NCBI GenBank assembly: GCA_947396885.1
Contig: OX377201.1
Location: 6,186,934-6,250,933, forward strand
Direction of reading: 5' to 3'
From: Heligmosomoides polygyrus polygyrus
Lineage: Eukaryota; Nematoda; Chromadorea; Rhabditida; Heligmosomidae
Length of the DNA stretch: 64,000 nt
The notes under the pieces are model-generated. The model searched no databases. It was not told the DNA's origin and saw only the letters and a program-made list of their open reading frames with translations. The position numbers and the translations under genes were made by a program. Shown here in pieces: positions 1 to 12,903 of this stretch. How positions within the stretch are numbered: position 1 is the first letter of the stretch; every line of letters begins with the position of its first letter.

Positions 1-2385
1 AGATGTCGGTATTCACCGGTCTTCACGCAGCTCCCACAGACACAAGATAGGCATACAGATTTACTAACTACCCATTACTACTTCTTACGACACACATATA
101 TCTACGAGTCACGCAACCAACCCGCCTAACTCACTAGGGGAATCCCAACAGCAGCCCGCTAGGGTCCGGCGAGGTCCTGCCTGGTGTGTGCCCACGAGGC
201 GGTGCTCCTCGCCTCGCACCTGCGGTTACCTCCTTCTGGTGTCCATGCCAGGGTAGATCCTCCCTTTCCTCGGCCCTGCGCTCCTCGACATCGGCCCGCT
301 CCAGACTTCGTGACGTCCAGCGGATGTTGACGAGAGGACGGCGACCGGACACGACCGTCCGGGGCGGCGGCAGACGGGAGCAGTGGCGCCCGCGCGCGCG
401 TTCATACTGCGTCGCAGTGAATCGAGGCTGCTTATTCGACAGCCGTGCGCGGCGGGACCGAGAGGTCGCAGAAACTCTGCGTCCTTCAAGAGTCGTGGCG
501 AAACTCACACCTTACGATAACAGATGACGTTAGCCTAGCGACTGAACCAAAAAGAAGCTCACCGACATCATCCAAAGCCGAAGGAAATTTTAACGAAAAT
601 CGCGTTTAGAAGTCTGAAAATGAAAACCAAATTATTCGTAAGTAAGCGACTTGAATTAAATTCCGTATACATATTTGGAAAGCGCATACGATAAGCCTTC
701 CAACAGTACCTACATAGCGATTAGCGCGATTTCCTCTTCTATCTTGATTTAGTACCTTTTTTATTAGTAATCAAATTTATTCTGTGCTGACATTCTAGGA
801 AGTTCAGGTAATAAGGTGGTGAGACAAAGAACCTTGTGATCCGCCAGGCTAGAATTGATCTTTTTCTTCATCGTCAGCTCTTCTCCTGCCCACATTTTTT
901 ATTCTTTCTACTCATAATGACCTATTACTATCTGGTGTCAGACTGCGAGACTGAGATCAGCAGTAGCAGCGCTTATTGTCGATTCATGTTTCACGTTAGA
1001 GAAGTCAGAGAAAACAATCGCCCAAGACACATCTTTAGTGTTTGCTTTGACACATTCACAGATCTCTGCTTTGAGGCTCCTGGAGCAGTCGGTGGGCATA
1101 TATAGTGTATATGTCGTCTTGATCGCGCGTGATCACGGTTTCGGTGCCCCAATCGAATGGGTTTCTCTGCACTCTCTGTCTAGCGCGTAATCTTCTGTCA
1201 TGAGTATCTGCCCCGCCTTAGAGAGGGACTGAGCCAACTAATATGTCATCATCTTACTCTGAACCGGCACGCAGGAGTCATACCGTCCTGTGCGCGTATT
1301 CTGTGTTTGTTGTTCTCTTGGCGCGTTGCTAACATACTCTAGGGGTGGTGCGATCATGCCTTGGTTCCCGTCCTGAGCGGCCACGTAGCTCTCGTGGGTT
1401 TTCTAAAGTTATTGCCCTGCCCGTCTATTTTTCATTGTTTTTGTTCATGTATGAGATCATTGGATGGACCTCGTAGCCTCTACCTGATCATCTGACCAAT
1501 CATCCTCAGTTACGAAGTCGTGCTACTGGTCGCTTACTAGCTCTGCTCGCACAGAGTCCATCTCCTGCATCCACGTAGTTAGTCTTTCGTCCATGCCTCC
1601 TAATTTTGTATTTGTACTCAGCGCTTGATTGATCATTTTCGCCTTTATCTGTAGGCATAGTGTTGTTGTGCTTATTGTTCCTAACATTAGCATAGCCTGT
1701 TTTGTTCTCTCATTTGTTATTTAGACATTTGCTATCCTATTATGTTCTCTCATTTCAATGATTAGTTGTCACTCGTAATAAAGTTTAATTACCCAAGTTT
1801 GAGGTTTTTGGAGCGGTCTATCCCCCAGAACTATCTCTACTGCGTGACATATCGTCTCGATATTTGGCGAGCAGATTGCGCGTTGACCACTTCAGTATAA
1901 CCGTTGCGGTCATTCCTTCAGGCTATCGCTATTGTTAGCTGGAAGTTCTAGTTGGGCTGTGCTCTGCAGGCCAAGAAGAACGACAACAATAACATCGAGA
2001 GAATGAGTTCTCGCATTACGGCTTCCCGCCTCCGGCGCCGTTTAATGAAATCGCCAAACTAATTGCTGGTTTCCGGCGCGACATCAGGCCGTACGACCAC
2101 CGCTGATGCGTTTAGGATGCCAGTATGCGGATCTCCTCCCCCACCGTTTGCAAACAGAACCCGTCGCGGTTTAATTTCAGGCGCATCGCCGGCCTGCAAC
2201 GTCTGTTATGCGATCAGCGGAGCTGGCTCGAGCTGACACCGAGTGTTCGTCTAGCGGCGTTGCTCGCCAGAAGATATTCCTTGTCCATACCGGCTGCGTT
2301 TCGCTGGCTGCTGAAGTCTTTTGCAGTCTTCGTAACAGATTGTTCACCTGGATTTAGGTCTTGTGCTTCCAAAGTGAGAGCTTGG
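1..2385. other. no recognised gene; GC-rich start
   Basis: Positions 130-520 are markedly GC-rich and open in several frames on both strands with Arg-rich translations, a composition effect rather than a recognisable domain. 530-2,385 is mixed-composition DNA without a coding match or repeat end that I could identify. Confidence 0.4.
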
Positions 2386-2650
2386 TAGTGCAGTATGAGG
2401 AAGCGGTTCCAGGTTCTTGGTTCGGATCTCCTACCAGTTCAATCAAGGCTTCCATCCCTGTGGGGTAGGTGAATTGATGGCTGGCAGACTTTTATAGGAG
2501 TTATCAAACATTGGCTTGTTTCTGAGACGACAACCGCAAGTCATTGTGTAGACCAAATACGCATTCAAATTGCCTCCATGACATCCCGTAAAAGTAGAAA
2601 GCGTGGCGTATCCATAAAAAAGGGTTGACCAACGTCGTCCTTTACCCTTC
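2386..2650 (+). mobile_element. tRNA-derived SINE, diverged copy
   Basis: Shares the SINE B-box region (CTTGGTTCGGATCTCC), the central GTCATTGTG..CCAAATACGCATTC block and the 3' GTCGTCCTTTACCCTT end, with many substitutions. Confidence 0.7.
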
Positions 2651-3118
2651 AATAAATCATGAGCCTCCAGAAGCCGTGCTTTTGCTAAGCAAACTATTCT
2701 TCGAATAATTCCCAAAACTTTGCCCTACCAGGAATTTTTTATGAAAAACGGACTAACAAAAAACTATGCCTCTTTGGATTTACCTTCCGGTAATCCTTAT
2801 GAAGAACGTTTTACACGCTGAAACTCATTTGTCACTCCTTGAAGATCCATAGCTAGTGACTTCATGATTCATTTATTCGTTTCTTATTTTCGTCAAGTCA
2901 CCACTGTAAGATCGTGTAGGTTCCAGGTAAAAGCGTGTGTAAGCCCCGCTATTTCCTTCGAGGAAATGTCATAGCATCGAAAGGAGCTTCTGGAAACCCT
3001 ATTAGCGGAGATGAGAGTTGGATCCGCTACGATTCTAACACGCATCGTGCCGCCTGACTCCCTATACATAGGAGAAGACCTGCGAAACTACAATCGAAAT
3101 CGGGTCTCAAGAAATGCC

Positions 3119-3623
3119 GGATCTATCCTAGTCCGGGGGGGGGGGCCACATAACTAAAAAGTATTATATGTAACAAATCCACCTGAGACCTACCGAGCGG
3201 CTCCTACAGAAGAACATAGGACCCTAAACAAGAAAAAGTCACAAAGAAAAAGACGAAAAATTATATTTGTTGCGGTTGTAAGCCAGCAAAGTTGTCTGCC
3301 CTCCTCACCATGTTGGACCCTGGTTATAACATGTCAGGTGACGGTCAGCACGCGGCATGCGGTTTCATGCGCCCTCTTCACATGTTAGATCCTTGATATA
3401 ACATGTCAGCCGGCGGTCAGCACGCGGCATGCCTCCATTCCGTCATTCTTTGCCCACCCAGACGGTTGTAAACCGCGGCGATTTTTTATTTTTTTTGTGT
3501 TTGTTCGTTCATTTTTGGTTTCTTTTAGATTCCAACTCGTTATCTAGGCTCCGCTCGGTAAGCCTCAATTCGTTTTGTTACCTACCTTTTAGTTATGTGG
3601 GCCCCCCGGACTAGGATAGATCC
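3119..3623. mobile_element. poly-G foldback MITE, copy 1
   Basis: Both ends read GGATCTATCCTAGTCCGG with a G/C run, then CACATAACTAAAA, in inverted orientation; similarity of the arms continues about 130 bases. The centre holds two imperfect copies of a segment with ATAACATGTCAG and GGTCAGCACGCGGCATGC. No coding capacity. Confidence 0.85.
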
Positions 3624-3671
3624 GAAATGCCTTCTTTGCCGCTTACGGGACTCGCTAGAAGTGTTGTATTA

Positions 3672-4110
3672 GGCTGTCGCAGAATTAATCGCCGAAGCGG
3701 ACCCTTATTTCAAACTGCTATAGCTCAGCTTGAACACAACTTTATTAATTGAAGTAAAAACCAACAGATTTTACACATTTTTGCCAAAGAAAACGTGATG
3801 AATCTTATCCTTCACAATAAGAACTGAGATCACAGGTATTAACGAAATCAACAACGGCAAATTCAATTCATTGGAGATGGAAGCGCCCCATCCAATCGGA
3901 CCACTATGAATAGGCGTGCCATTCATAGAGAACGTGTACAGTCGATACCCTTGTTGGCTGGCATGTGTTCGTTCTGTGCTCTGCTTGGTTATTATTGGCT
4001 GGCGCGCTCCCATCTACCAGTGCTGCCCACCTTCGCGACATGTACCGAGTGTACAATTTGTTCAGAAAAGTGTCCAATTCGACGTGAAAATGGTGGAAAT
4101 AAGCCCTTGT
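3672..4110. repeat. mariner-end-like repeat, copy 1
   Basis: Begins TTAGGCTGTCGCA and continues with a stretch closely matched at 12,702-12,900 (same opening, CTTTATTAAT, GAGATCACAGG). It looks like the end of a mariner-type element. The part around 3,950-4,060 instead resembles the arm of the palindrome at 26,510-26,740, so the right border is uncertain. Confidence 0.5.
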
Positions 4111-5231
4111 GAATTAAGGAAATCGAGCTCATCTAATGAAATTTCGTGAGCTTTCCTACCGGAACTATTTAATCGCATTACATCTTCACTTCTTCGGCGT
4201 TATCTGAGCCGAAGGGCTGAAGAAGCAGGGATCAAAGAAGCCGAGAATTTGGCGACGATGACGAAAAGGAATATTTTAGCAGGTTAAAAAGCCTAAAAAA
4301 GTGTATTTGTTCGAGAACTTTGAAAATCAGAGAGTCCGTTGCCTTAGTTGTCCATTGTCCACTCCTTGTCAACGTCATCAATCAGTGAAGAAGCAGAGCA
4401 GCGTTTCTGTCCTGAACCTTCCACCCTTGCCGGCAGCACTACCCAGGGGAGCTGTTTGGGTAGAACACCCTGTTCTGTGACGGAGGCTTGAACGACATCG
4501 TCCTCCGTCAATCCGTACTCTTTATCCATCAGTATTCCAGCCAATCTTCCGGCGAATGCATCTCATTTAATGAAAAAGCAGATGGAAATTGAAGCCAATA
4601 AGCGCATTGCACTTGATGTTGGCCTGATGTCGACTTTTTCCTGAAAATGGCGCTGTGCATTTGCCTGATGAAACGACCGAATTCGGCGAGCTCTTCTCTC
4701 GACTGAGTTGACTGTCTTTGGCCTTATGACTTTGCATATTCGATGAGCGGAAGAATCCTGAGGGTTCGGCGAGTATATGCAAAATATTGCGGAAAAGAAT
4801 CTACGTAGCTGTTTTAATCAGCCCATCCTTCCTTCTATAAATAGATCAGATGAGAATTCAGCTTTTTTGTCCCTTTACAATCAATCAAGCCAAACGAACG
4901 CCCCAAGAATTTCTTGCTAAAATTAACGCATTATTCTCGCCGTTCTTCACGCTCTGGGTTTCAATTTCTTTTTTTTTCTTAAAAGTGCTGGTTACTTAAG
5001 CTTTACGGTTATAAATTCGACTTTATAATAGTGAAGCTTGACTTGTTCAATACATTTTTGACAACGTTTCGGGCTTTAAGCCCTTTTTCAGGTCTTAAAA
5101 ACATTTTTCTAGACCTAAAGAAGGGCTTTTCTTTCTTTTTCTTTTCCCCTTCTTTTCAATTTCATTTTTTTCAATTTCAGTGAACATAAAAATAGTGTGT
5201 CATAACGATGTTTTGTTGTGATCAAAACCTC
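4111..5231. other. no recognised gene
   Basis: Several short open frames on the minus strand (4,344-4,782) match no family I recognise. A hairpin-bearing motif at 5,060-5,100 is discussed in the findings. Confidence 0.35.
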
Positions 5232-5232
5232 T

Positions 5233-5308
5233 AGCGCCAGGAGGGACTCGAACCCGCACCTCCCTCTAACCGGGCGGGAATGCTCTACGCCATTACACCA
5301 CCGGTGTT
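5233..5308 (-). pseudogene. tRNA-like pseudogene or SINE head
   Basis: The minus strand has TGGTGTAATGGCGTAGAGC (A-box-like) and a perfect B box GGTTCGAGTCC followed by CCTCCTGGCGC. The acceptor stem has a mismatch and the anticodon arm does not form a 7-base loop, so it is not called a functional tRNA. A relative lies at 35,142-35,217. Confidence 0.55.
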
Positions 5309-5454
5309 TCTCAGTTCGGCTCCGTTCTAGCCCAACCAAACGTTCCTTCTCTCGATAATCAGTGAGCTGGTATAGGACTTGGTTCTTGGGAAGAAAAATG
5401 GCTTTTGATTTGTCTGTCGCCTGACCACCTCAAGTCATTATATTCCATTTCACG

Positions 5455-8400
5455 TCGAATTGGACACTTTTCAAATCAAATTTTACTCTCTTCCAAGCAG
5501 GCCTAAGACTTTGAAATTAAGGTAAACTCTTTGAAATTAAAACGAGTTTTTTTAAAATTAAACTGGAGACTCTCCGAAAGGGATAGAATAACATTTGTTT
5601 CAGAAAAACTTTGGTATGAATTATCTGAAGTTTTCATTCACCTGAACAATAAGTGAACACATTGTTTGAAATTTTATACAATTTCCATTTTTGGGCGAAA
5701 AATAACATTTTAAAGCTTGTTTTAAAGAAGAAAAAAGAGGTCATTTTTTGGTGCTAAAAGAAGAGATTGCATCGTGCTCTCGGTCAATGCACGCCGTGAT
5801 TTTTGTTCGATTTTCTTTCAGAATTTCTGCTTTCACGGAGTATCACACTTGTAAACAATGCAACAAAAACAACTGTAAAAAATACACATGTCCTTACTTT
5901 GATGCATCATGTAAGCAGTATTTACAGTACCGTCGATAAACGTTCGCCAAAACGTGGCCGGCGGCGGATTAATCCGCCGTTTCCGTCGCTTTGCCATAAC
6001 TCTCTTCAAAGTCGCTTATATTCAATGAAAGGCACATTGTTGGAATCAGATCAACATGATCTACCCAATGGCGTAAAAATCTTAACAAGGTTTCAAAATT
6101 TTTGAGTTCGAGATGACCTAGATTAGTCGAACACATAATTGTCTTGACCTGATCCACATTCGCCGTGAGTCTCCCCTAATTGTGCCCCCTGGCAAGGATC
6201 GACTTGCCCAGTGGAATATTAAAAATTTTAAACGCTGTCGAAAATGTATTTCATGCTAATTTTAGGTTTTATCACGGCGATCTGTTTGATATCAAATTTG
6301 CCTTGTTTGGCCCCATGTACATCATTCCATGCGTTCTCAACTGCCGGTTTTTTCACTTTCGTTAATTAATTACGACCGCATCACTTTTGCTCTAGGGCTG
6401 AGTTTTGCTGAAGTTTTCGACTTAGAGGTGTGGATTATAACTGTGGGTTTCGGGTTAAGTTTGATCAAAAGTAAGACAGCAGTCAGCCGCCAAATTGCCA
6501 GTGCATCAAGGTTCCAGGGAGACACGTCCTGCAAAGGCTACTTCACGTGTGTAGATCACGCGTTGTATCGCATTTTTTCGTAGTTTCTTGTACACCTCAA
6601 GGAATCCAATTCTTTTAGTTTTGGCAGTCTTCAAATCAGTGTGGTCCGCTTCAATTTCGCAGATTCCACCTGGACGTTATGGACACGATAGTTTTTTTAA
6701 ACCTGAAAGAGCGACATTTGCATGCAAAATTGCACTCTATAAAATATCGAGTGTTAATTGCTAGTTATCACTAAAGTGCTTCCCTTACAAATGTTCTCTG
6801 ATTTTCTGTCTTTTGTTTACCTCTTCACACAGCAAAAAAATAAGCTTCGAGCTTCGACATAATTTGGGGCCTTCTACAAAATTGTCATTTGCATAAAAAA
6901 ACTGTCATAAATCGGAGATCTTTTAGAAAGACTCGATTTTTGGTCGATTTTTACGGAAAATCGACCAAAAGTAGAACCCCTAATCGTATCGAAGATCGTA
7001 GCGGAGAGCCATTTTTTATCGCACGATACCTAGGGCTTGAATTTTTGTGAGGGACTTTTTAAGAGGTATTCCGTTTTCTGGTGTTGTTTCCTAGAGATGA
7101 AAGACATATATTTCCATGACAAGTCATCCCTTCGGTTTCGACTCGGTCATAGATTCAAACAGCAGTCCAGAAAAAAAATTCTAAGAAAACCACTTAAGTC
7201 ATCATTAATCGATATTTTAAGGAGTGCAAATGGTTAGTGTGAGTAGTGAGAGGAGAGAAGCAGCGATTGCATGTTCAAAGGACACATGTTTGCAGGGGCA
7301 GATCAGGTCACTGCAATTACGGCAACAGTGTGGGCTCCAGTATCGGACCTGTCTCAAGTAATAAATTCGATTAAAGTGGAGTGAAAAAATTTCGAAAGAT
7401 ATCGCAAATATGGGCTTTGTTAAGTGGTAGGAACTCTTCTGCGAGGGTTGGGCAGACGTCAGTGTCAAATCTCAATGTTGAATTTGAAGGAAACTGCCTT
7501 TCCATGGAAGCGAAACTCCGAGACGTAAGCTGCCAGCTCCATGGTTTTTGTGGGACAGGATCTCTGCATGGTGTCTGACCACATATCCAGCTTCCATACT
7601 GATCCGCCTCGTGGAGACACAGATCTACACACGTGAAGTAGCCTTTGCAGGACGTGTCTCCTTGGAACCTTGATGCACTGCCAATTTGGCGGCTGACTAT
7701 TGTCTTACCTCAAACTAAGCCTGAAACCCACAGTTGTAATACACACCTCAAAGTCGAAAACTTCAGCAAAACTCAGCCCTAGAGCAAAAGTGATGCGCTT
7801 GTAAATAATTAACGAAAATGGAAAAAATCGGCAGTTGAGGATGCATGGAACGCTGAACTTGGTGACAAACCAGGCGAACTTGATATCAAAGAGATCGCCG
7901 TGATGAGACAAAACCTAAAATTAGCATGAAATACATTTTCGACAGCGTTTAAAATTTTTAAAATTTCACTGGGCAAGTCGATCCTTGCCAGGGGCACAAT
8001 TAGGGGAGACTCACGGCGAATGTGGATCAGGTCAAGACAATTACGGGCTCGACTAATCTAGGTCATCTCGAACTCGAAATATTTTGAAATCTTGTTATGA
8101 TTTTTACGCCATTGGGTAGGTCACGTTGTTCTGATTCCAACAATGTGCCCCTCATTGAATATAAGCGACTTTGAAGAGAGTTATGGCAAGGCGGCGGAAA
8201 CGGCGGATTAGTCCGCCGCCGGCAGCGTTTTGGCGAACGTTTACCGACGGTACTGTATACTATCAATCAAACAAAAATCGCGATGAACTTCTCGACTGCA
8301 TGGCGTGGTCTGGTCTTTTAATGCGTTATATGATTGCCGCTTTGTTGTGCTTTGATACGAAACAATAAAAATAAATATTTTCTCTTAAAAATATAAACTT

Positions 8401-8600
8401 TATTCAGTTCTTTATTCGAGCAGCTGAACTAAAAATTTCAAAGAAAGTTAGACCGAATTTTCCTGCAACAAATATTACTCTAACCATTTTGCTGAGTCTG
8501 TAGTTTAACCCGACTGAAGGTCATTTCGATTTAAAAGAGTTCGCTTTGATTTCAAAAGTCTTAGCCTAGCTTAGATGAGTGTGCAATTCTTCTAAGCTAG
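5455..8600. mobile_element. 3.1-kb foldback element
   Basis: Two long arms, roughly 5,455-6,575 and 7,607-8,600, are inverted copies of each other. The best-preserved part (5,930-6,570 against 7,610-8,255) looks about 90 percent identical by eye over some 640 bases. A loop of about 1 kb separates them. Both outer ends carry a TTTGAAATCAAAG-type motif next to AAGACTT. No transposase was found. Open frames in the arms mirror each other and are not genes. Confidence 0.8.
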
Positions 8601-8649
8601 GCTACCATATCATACCGATAATATAATAATATATATCGTATGTTTTCCT

Positions 8650-8935
8650 AGGCGCGTGTGGCGCAGTCGGAGGATGCGCCGATGTCGCCTGCACCCGATA
8701 CAAGGTCCCTGGTTCGGATTTCCCGCCCAGGCTAACCATGCCTTCCATCTATCCGGAGTCGGTGAATTGGTACCAGACTTGTCTGGGAAGGACAAAGCGC
8801 TGACATGTTCATCGGCTGGCCACCCCAAGTCATTGTATGGCCAAATGCGCATTCAACTCGCCTCCACGACATCCCGTAGAAGTAGAGTGCGTGGCGCATC
8901 CTAAAGGGGATTGAATAACGCCGTCCTTTATCCCT
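8650..8935 (+). mobile_element. tRNA-derived SINE
   Basis: Near-complete copy: GGCGCAGTCGG (A box), CTGGTTCGGATTTCC (B box), then the conserved body and the CGCCGTCCTTTATCCC 3' end. Confidence 0.88.
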
Positions 8936-9167
8936 TTCTTCTTTAGGTTTTCTTGCCTCTTTTTTAGACAATATAAATACTCATGAGGAAACGACACACG
9001 CTACTTTACCCTTTACCCTTCAGCCTCAAAGGATGGAAGAACAAATTGTAGGTAATGTATTCTGATGGTTTCAATTTTTTATATTTTTAAGTTCGAGTAA
9101 ATCTTATACAGGAATCAGACATTGATAGAAGCTAGCATCTGGCAAGCGTATCGACTCGTATTCTATA

Positions 9168-10349
9168 AGGCTGTCCGGAAAGTTTTTAGACTAATTGCAT
9201 TGCAGATTCAAAACAACGTATCTTTGCCATCTGAAGTTGTCAGCGGGCCGGACATAGGAGCTTTGTATTTCTTGTCCTGTGTGTGTAACTCTCAGCAGCA
9301 TCGTCTTCTGTTCCCAGTGGTGCCTTCGCAATGGACGACAAGAAGATGTTCTACTGACCAGCTCTCCTTCTACAGTACCGCTCCGCCCGATCCGCGAACG
9401 AGGCCCATCGCTTTCTATAGGAGACAATGAAGGAGCAAGAGCCTTCTTGGACGACGTGCTTCAATTGGTACCGTAAGTTCAACAACGGTGACGAATCGCT
9501 CGAGGATTCCCGACGCACAGGTCGACCACATACGCAGAACAGACAGCTCGTACTCGCCACCTGCTGTGCTCGACCTGATCTCTCTGTACGTGAACATTCA
9601 GACCTTACAAATACTCCTAAGTCCACAGTACACGGTGCCCTCCGGTCTTCAAGCAAAGCCGCGAAGTTGCCAGAGTCGTACCACATGCTCTGACGTCTCA
9701 GGACAAACGAAAGCGAGTTGATATCTGCTCTTCTCTCCTCAACCGTCGTCGTGCATTTACTTGGATCGACTCGATCGTCATGACAGATGAAAGGTAATGC
9801 GTCTTCGACAATTTGGTGCGTCGCAAGCACTGGGTGGACTTCGATGCGTTGACCCAACCACAGCCGAAACGTCTTGATCACGAAAAAAGGAGTTGCTTTC
9901 CTTCTGGTGGGACATCAATGGCCCAGTGTTCTGAGAATTGGTTTCTACCGATTCCACAGTAGATTCGAACATGATCTGCGCTCAGCTGGAGAAAATGAGC
10001 GAAATCCTACGTAATCTACATCCCAGCAAAGAATACGCAGAAAAAATTGGAGGAACTCGGGATGAAACTGGTACTCCATCCGCCGTACTCAACTTGTCTC
10101 GCACTCAGTGTCTACCACATTTTTCGGTCGCTGCAGTCTTTCTTAGCTGGAGAAAAGTTCGCAAATCGGGAGGATGTCAAAAGTGGTGTCAACAACTCCA
10201 TGCTGTCCAAGTCTCCAGAGTTCTTTGCTCGTGATATTCGCTCTCTTCCGAAAAGATGGCTATATGTGATAGATCGCAATGGTGAATATTTTGTTGAATG
10301 ATAGTGGTTGTTAGTAAAGTTATCAACTATACAATGTTTTCCGACATTA
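9168..10349 (+). pseudogene. mariner transposase relic
   Basis: Starts at a TA dinucleotide with AGGCTGTCCGGAAAG, a mariner-type end; the right end (TTTTCCGACATTAG) is degraded. The interior has NWYRKFNNGDESLEDSRRTG (mariner HTH region), then, in shifting frames, ALTSQDKRKRVDIC, KLVLHPPYST and FFARDIRSLPKRW. Several frameshifts and stops make it non-functional. Confidence 0.8.
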
Positions 10350-10371
10350 GTTACAACACTTTATTCGGCTT

Positions 10372-10402
10372 ACGTTTCGGCGGTATCGCTTTCGTCGGAG
10401 CC
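10372..10402 (-). other. hammerhead-like hairpin motif
   Basis: The minus strand reads CGACGAAAGCGATACCGC then CGAAACGTAAGCC: a GCG/CGC hairpin followed by CGAAACGT. It resembles, but departs from, a hammerhead core (CUGANGA..GAAA). Confidence 0.25.
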
Positions 10403-10482
10403 TGGAAGAGTCCAAATAACACTTGAAGAACTACTCCCCCAAAGGTCATTTCATTCTACAGAAAGAAAAGTCTAAAAACCTT

Positions 10483-10930
10483 CTGGACACCTTAATACAA
10501 TATCGTTCCTGTCTTTTGGTTTTTTTGCGAATTAGCCGCAAAAAAACTGCCGTTTTTGCCGATTTCCCACACTTCTATTCAAAGGCACCTATTCAAAAAA
10601 CAAAAGTAACATCCGAGTCAAATATGGCCGATTTTTCCCGCGATTAGGTATCACACTTTGGTTTTAGTAAAAAACATAGATTAGAGGTCTACGAAACCTG
10701 GACCTTGTCGGTGCACCTGTCTCGAGCGATAGGAGGAGGGTGGCCGCTGCCAGGATTTATAGATCACCAAAACTTAACACTGTTGGATAGACAATCCTTA
10801 TTGCATTCGGATGATAGCATTTATTTTTTGAATAGGCCACCTTGAAGGGAGTTATGGAGAACGATGAAAACGGCGTTTTTTTGCGTTTATTCCACTCAAA
10901 AACCAAAGACAGGAGCGGTATTGTACCATC
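10483..10930. mobile_element. foldback MITE
   Basis: Arms about 10,483-10,622 and 10,800-10,930 are inverted copies: both contain the CAAAAACC/GGTTTTT block, GCCGTTTT/AAAACGGC and TATTCAAAAAA/TTTTTTGAATA. No coding capacity. Confidence 0.65.
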
Positions 10931-11090
10931 TCTCATAAGCATTGAATGCGTGGTGCAAACAGAATGACGAAAGACAACAATAGACCCTCTAAACTTTCAA
11001 ATTGAGATTTTCCATCTTGCCAGCTGCTCTGGGTGAACTGGTACTGCTTTTACGGAAGTAATCAAGACCTTGTTGAAGACGGTTGCATTA

Positions 11091-11992
11091 GGGGGAGGGG
11101 CCAAAAGCAATGAGACAAATTGAAAAAATCTTTATCTCTTTATAACTCAATTACAACTCAACGATGCTGAGGAGTGTATTCGCCATTAAAGGCAATGACC
11201 TTGCTGCCATCGCTCAGCCAACTTCCTGATCCCATCCTTCCAGAACTGCTTGGGCCTGGTATTGATCAACTGCTTGATATGGTTGTCAAGGACTGCTTGG
11301 GTTCTTGTGTCCCTTCCGACCAGGAAGTCCCGTAGGCCCAAGAAGTGGTGGTAGTCGCATGTAGAGATGTCCGGCGAATACGATGGGTGAAGCATGTGAA
11401 CGTAGCCCAACTGGGCAAGTTTATCCGTAGTCACTTCTTCCCGATGGGGTGCGGCGTTGTCGAAGAGGAGGGCCTTCTTGACGCGCTGCGACTGAATAAG
11501 AGCGATTCGCTTGCCCATCTCTTCGGTTTCGTTCACCATGGCCTTGGAATTCATCGTAGTGCTCTTGGGATGCAGCTTCCGGTAAACCGATCCATGGGCG
11601 CAGACCCAAAAGCTCCAAAGGTGCTTCTCGCCGTGAACATCTCACCGAACAAAGGTCAGTAACATGTCACCAGGCCTCACCCAGACTCGCTGCTTGGCAG
11701 GGTTAAGGTAGAAGACGTACTTCTTATCCTGCGTGAATATTGAGCCCAGGTTGCTCGGGGTTGGGAATTGGGCGAGATTTGTGCGACACAGGTCGACTCG
11801 TCAGACTGGGGTTTCGGCATAAAACAGACTGGGGTTTTGGCATGCTTCTGGAAAGGGCGGAAGTGGTAACTTCTCAGATGGGCTTCAGTAAGTAGCATGC
11901 AAACATACAAATACGATAAGCACGAGGCTAGACTCCAGCCACGACATATATGGACACGGCATGGGGTGTCTCCTTACTTTTGCCCCCCTCCC
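11091..11992 (-). pseudogene. mariner-type element with truncated transposase
   Basis: Bounded by TA duplications and inverted ends GGGGGAGGGGCCAAAAGCAA / TTACTTTTGCCCCCCTCCC. The minus strand (11,186-11,554) keeps the transposase C-terminal half: ALLFDNAAPH, LHPSYSPDIS, TCDYHHF and FWKDGIRKLAERW, covering the second and third catalytic aspartates. The N-terminal HTH and first aspartate are missing; at 902 bp it is an internally deleted copy. Confidence 0.82.
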
Positions 11993-12701
11993 TAATAGAT
12001 GATCGGAGGAGATTACTCACGGCAGTTTTACCAGACAGAATTTAGAAGAGTTTTGATAGGTTCTCAGCGCTTGTTGTTGTCATCCGAGACCATTGGCCTA
12101 AAGTCGTAAATGTTCTTTTCCCCAACAGAAATCTACACTAGCAACACGCCCTCTACCAAGTGCACGTGATTTCCACTTGCGGTAATCAGGAAACCCACTC
12201 CCCTTCATTGTTTTTGCTCGGTTAAGGGGCCTCTCAAAATCAAAGGACAAGCCGGAACTGCCCATTTCTGGAGCTACTCAGCTAAATGAGTAAACGCCTT
12301 CAAAGAGACCGGCAACTAGATGTCAGCGGACAAGCCACGAGAAGGTATGGCCGCCGGGCCGCTTATCTTTAGTCGACCATGGCTCCATGGCCGCATCTGG
12401 GTCATCGGACCCACTGCACACATGCCATTCAGCTTACTTCAGACATTCATTAACCTCACATTCTGTCACGAGCATTCAATGAGCTCGTTGCGCATCACCG
12501 GAAGTTTTATGGACGACCGTTGTGCTTTTTACTCTTTACACTCAGCCGCAATCTCTGCTCAACCTCATTCTTATGCTTGGCGCTTGATTCTTTCATGGTA
12601 CTCAAAAACAGTACGAAATAAGACAACAACCAGCTCAGCGATATAGGATGCAGCATTTATTAATAGGGTAGAAGCTACCTTCCCTGAAAGTACCTTTGCT
12701 A

Positions 12702-12903
12702 TTAGGCTGTCGCAAAATTAATCGCCGAAACGGACTACTTAATTTAAACTGTTATAACTCAGCTTAACCACAACTTTATTAATCGAAGTAGAAACAACCA
12801 GAATTCACATATTTTTGCCAACGAACACGTAATAAATATTATCTTTTACAATAAAAACTGAGATCACAGGAATTAACGAAACCAAGAAGGGTACATTCAG
12901 CAT
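12702..12903. repeat. mariner-end-like repeat, copy 2
   Basis: Matches 3,672-3,870 over about 190 bases starting TTAGGCTGTCGCA; a SINE abuts its right side at 12,904. Confidence 0.6.

Noticed and set aside
134..527. Overlapping Arg-rich ORFs on both strands
   Set aside because: GC-rich composition alone produces them; no motif, start context or splice pattern supports a gene.
5233..5308. Candidate functional tRNA gene
   Set aside because: The B box is perfect but the anticodon stem-loop and acceptor pairing fail, and a related degenerate copy exists at 35.1 kb.
5803..8266. Paired similar open frames on opposite strands at 5.8-6.6 and 7.7-8.3 kb
   Set aside because: They arise because the foldback arms are inverted copies; neither has recognisable domains, and frames break at different points.
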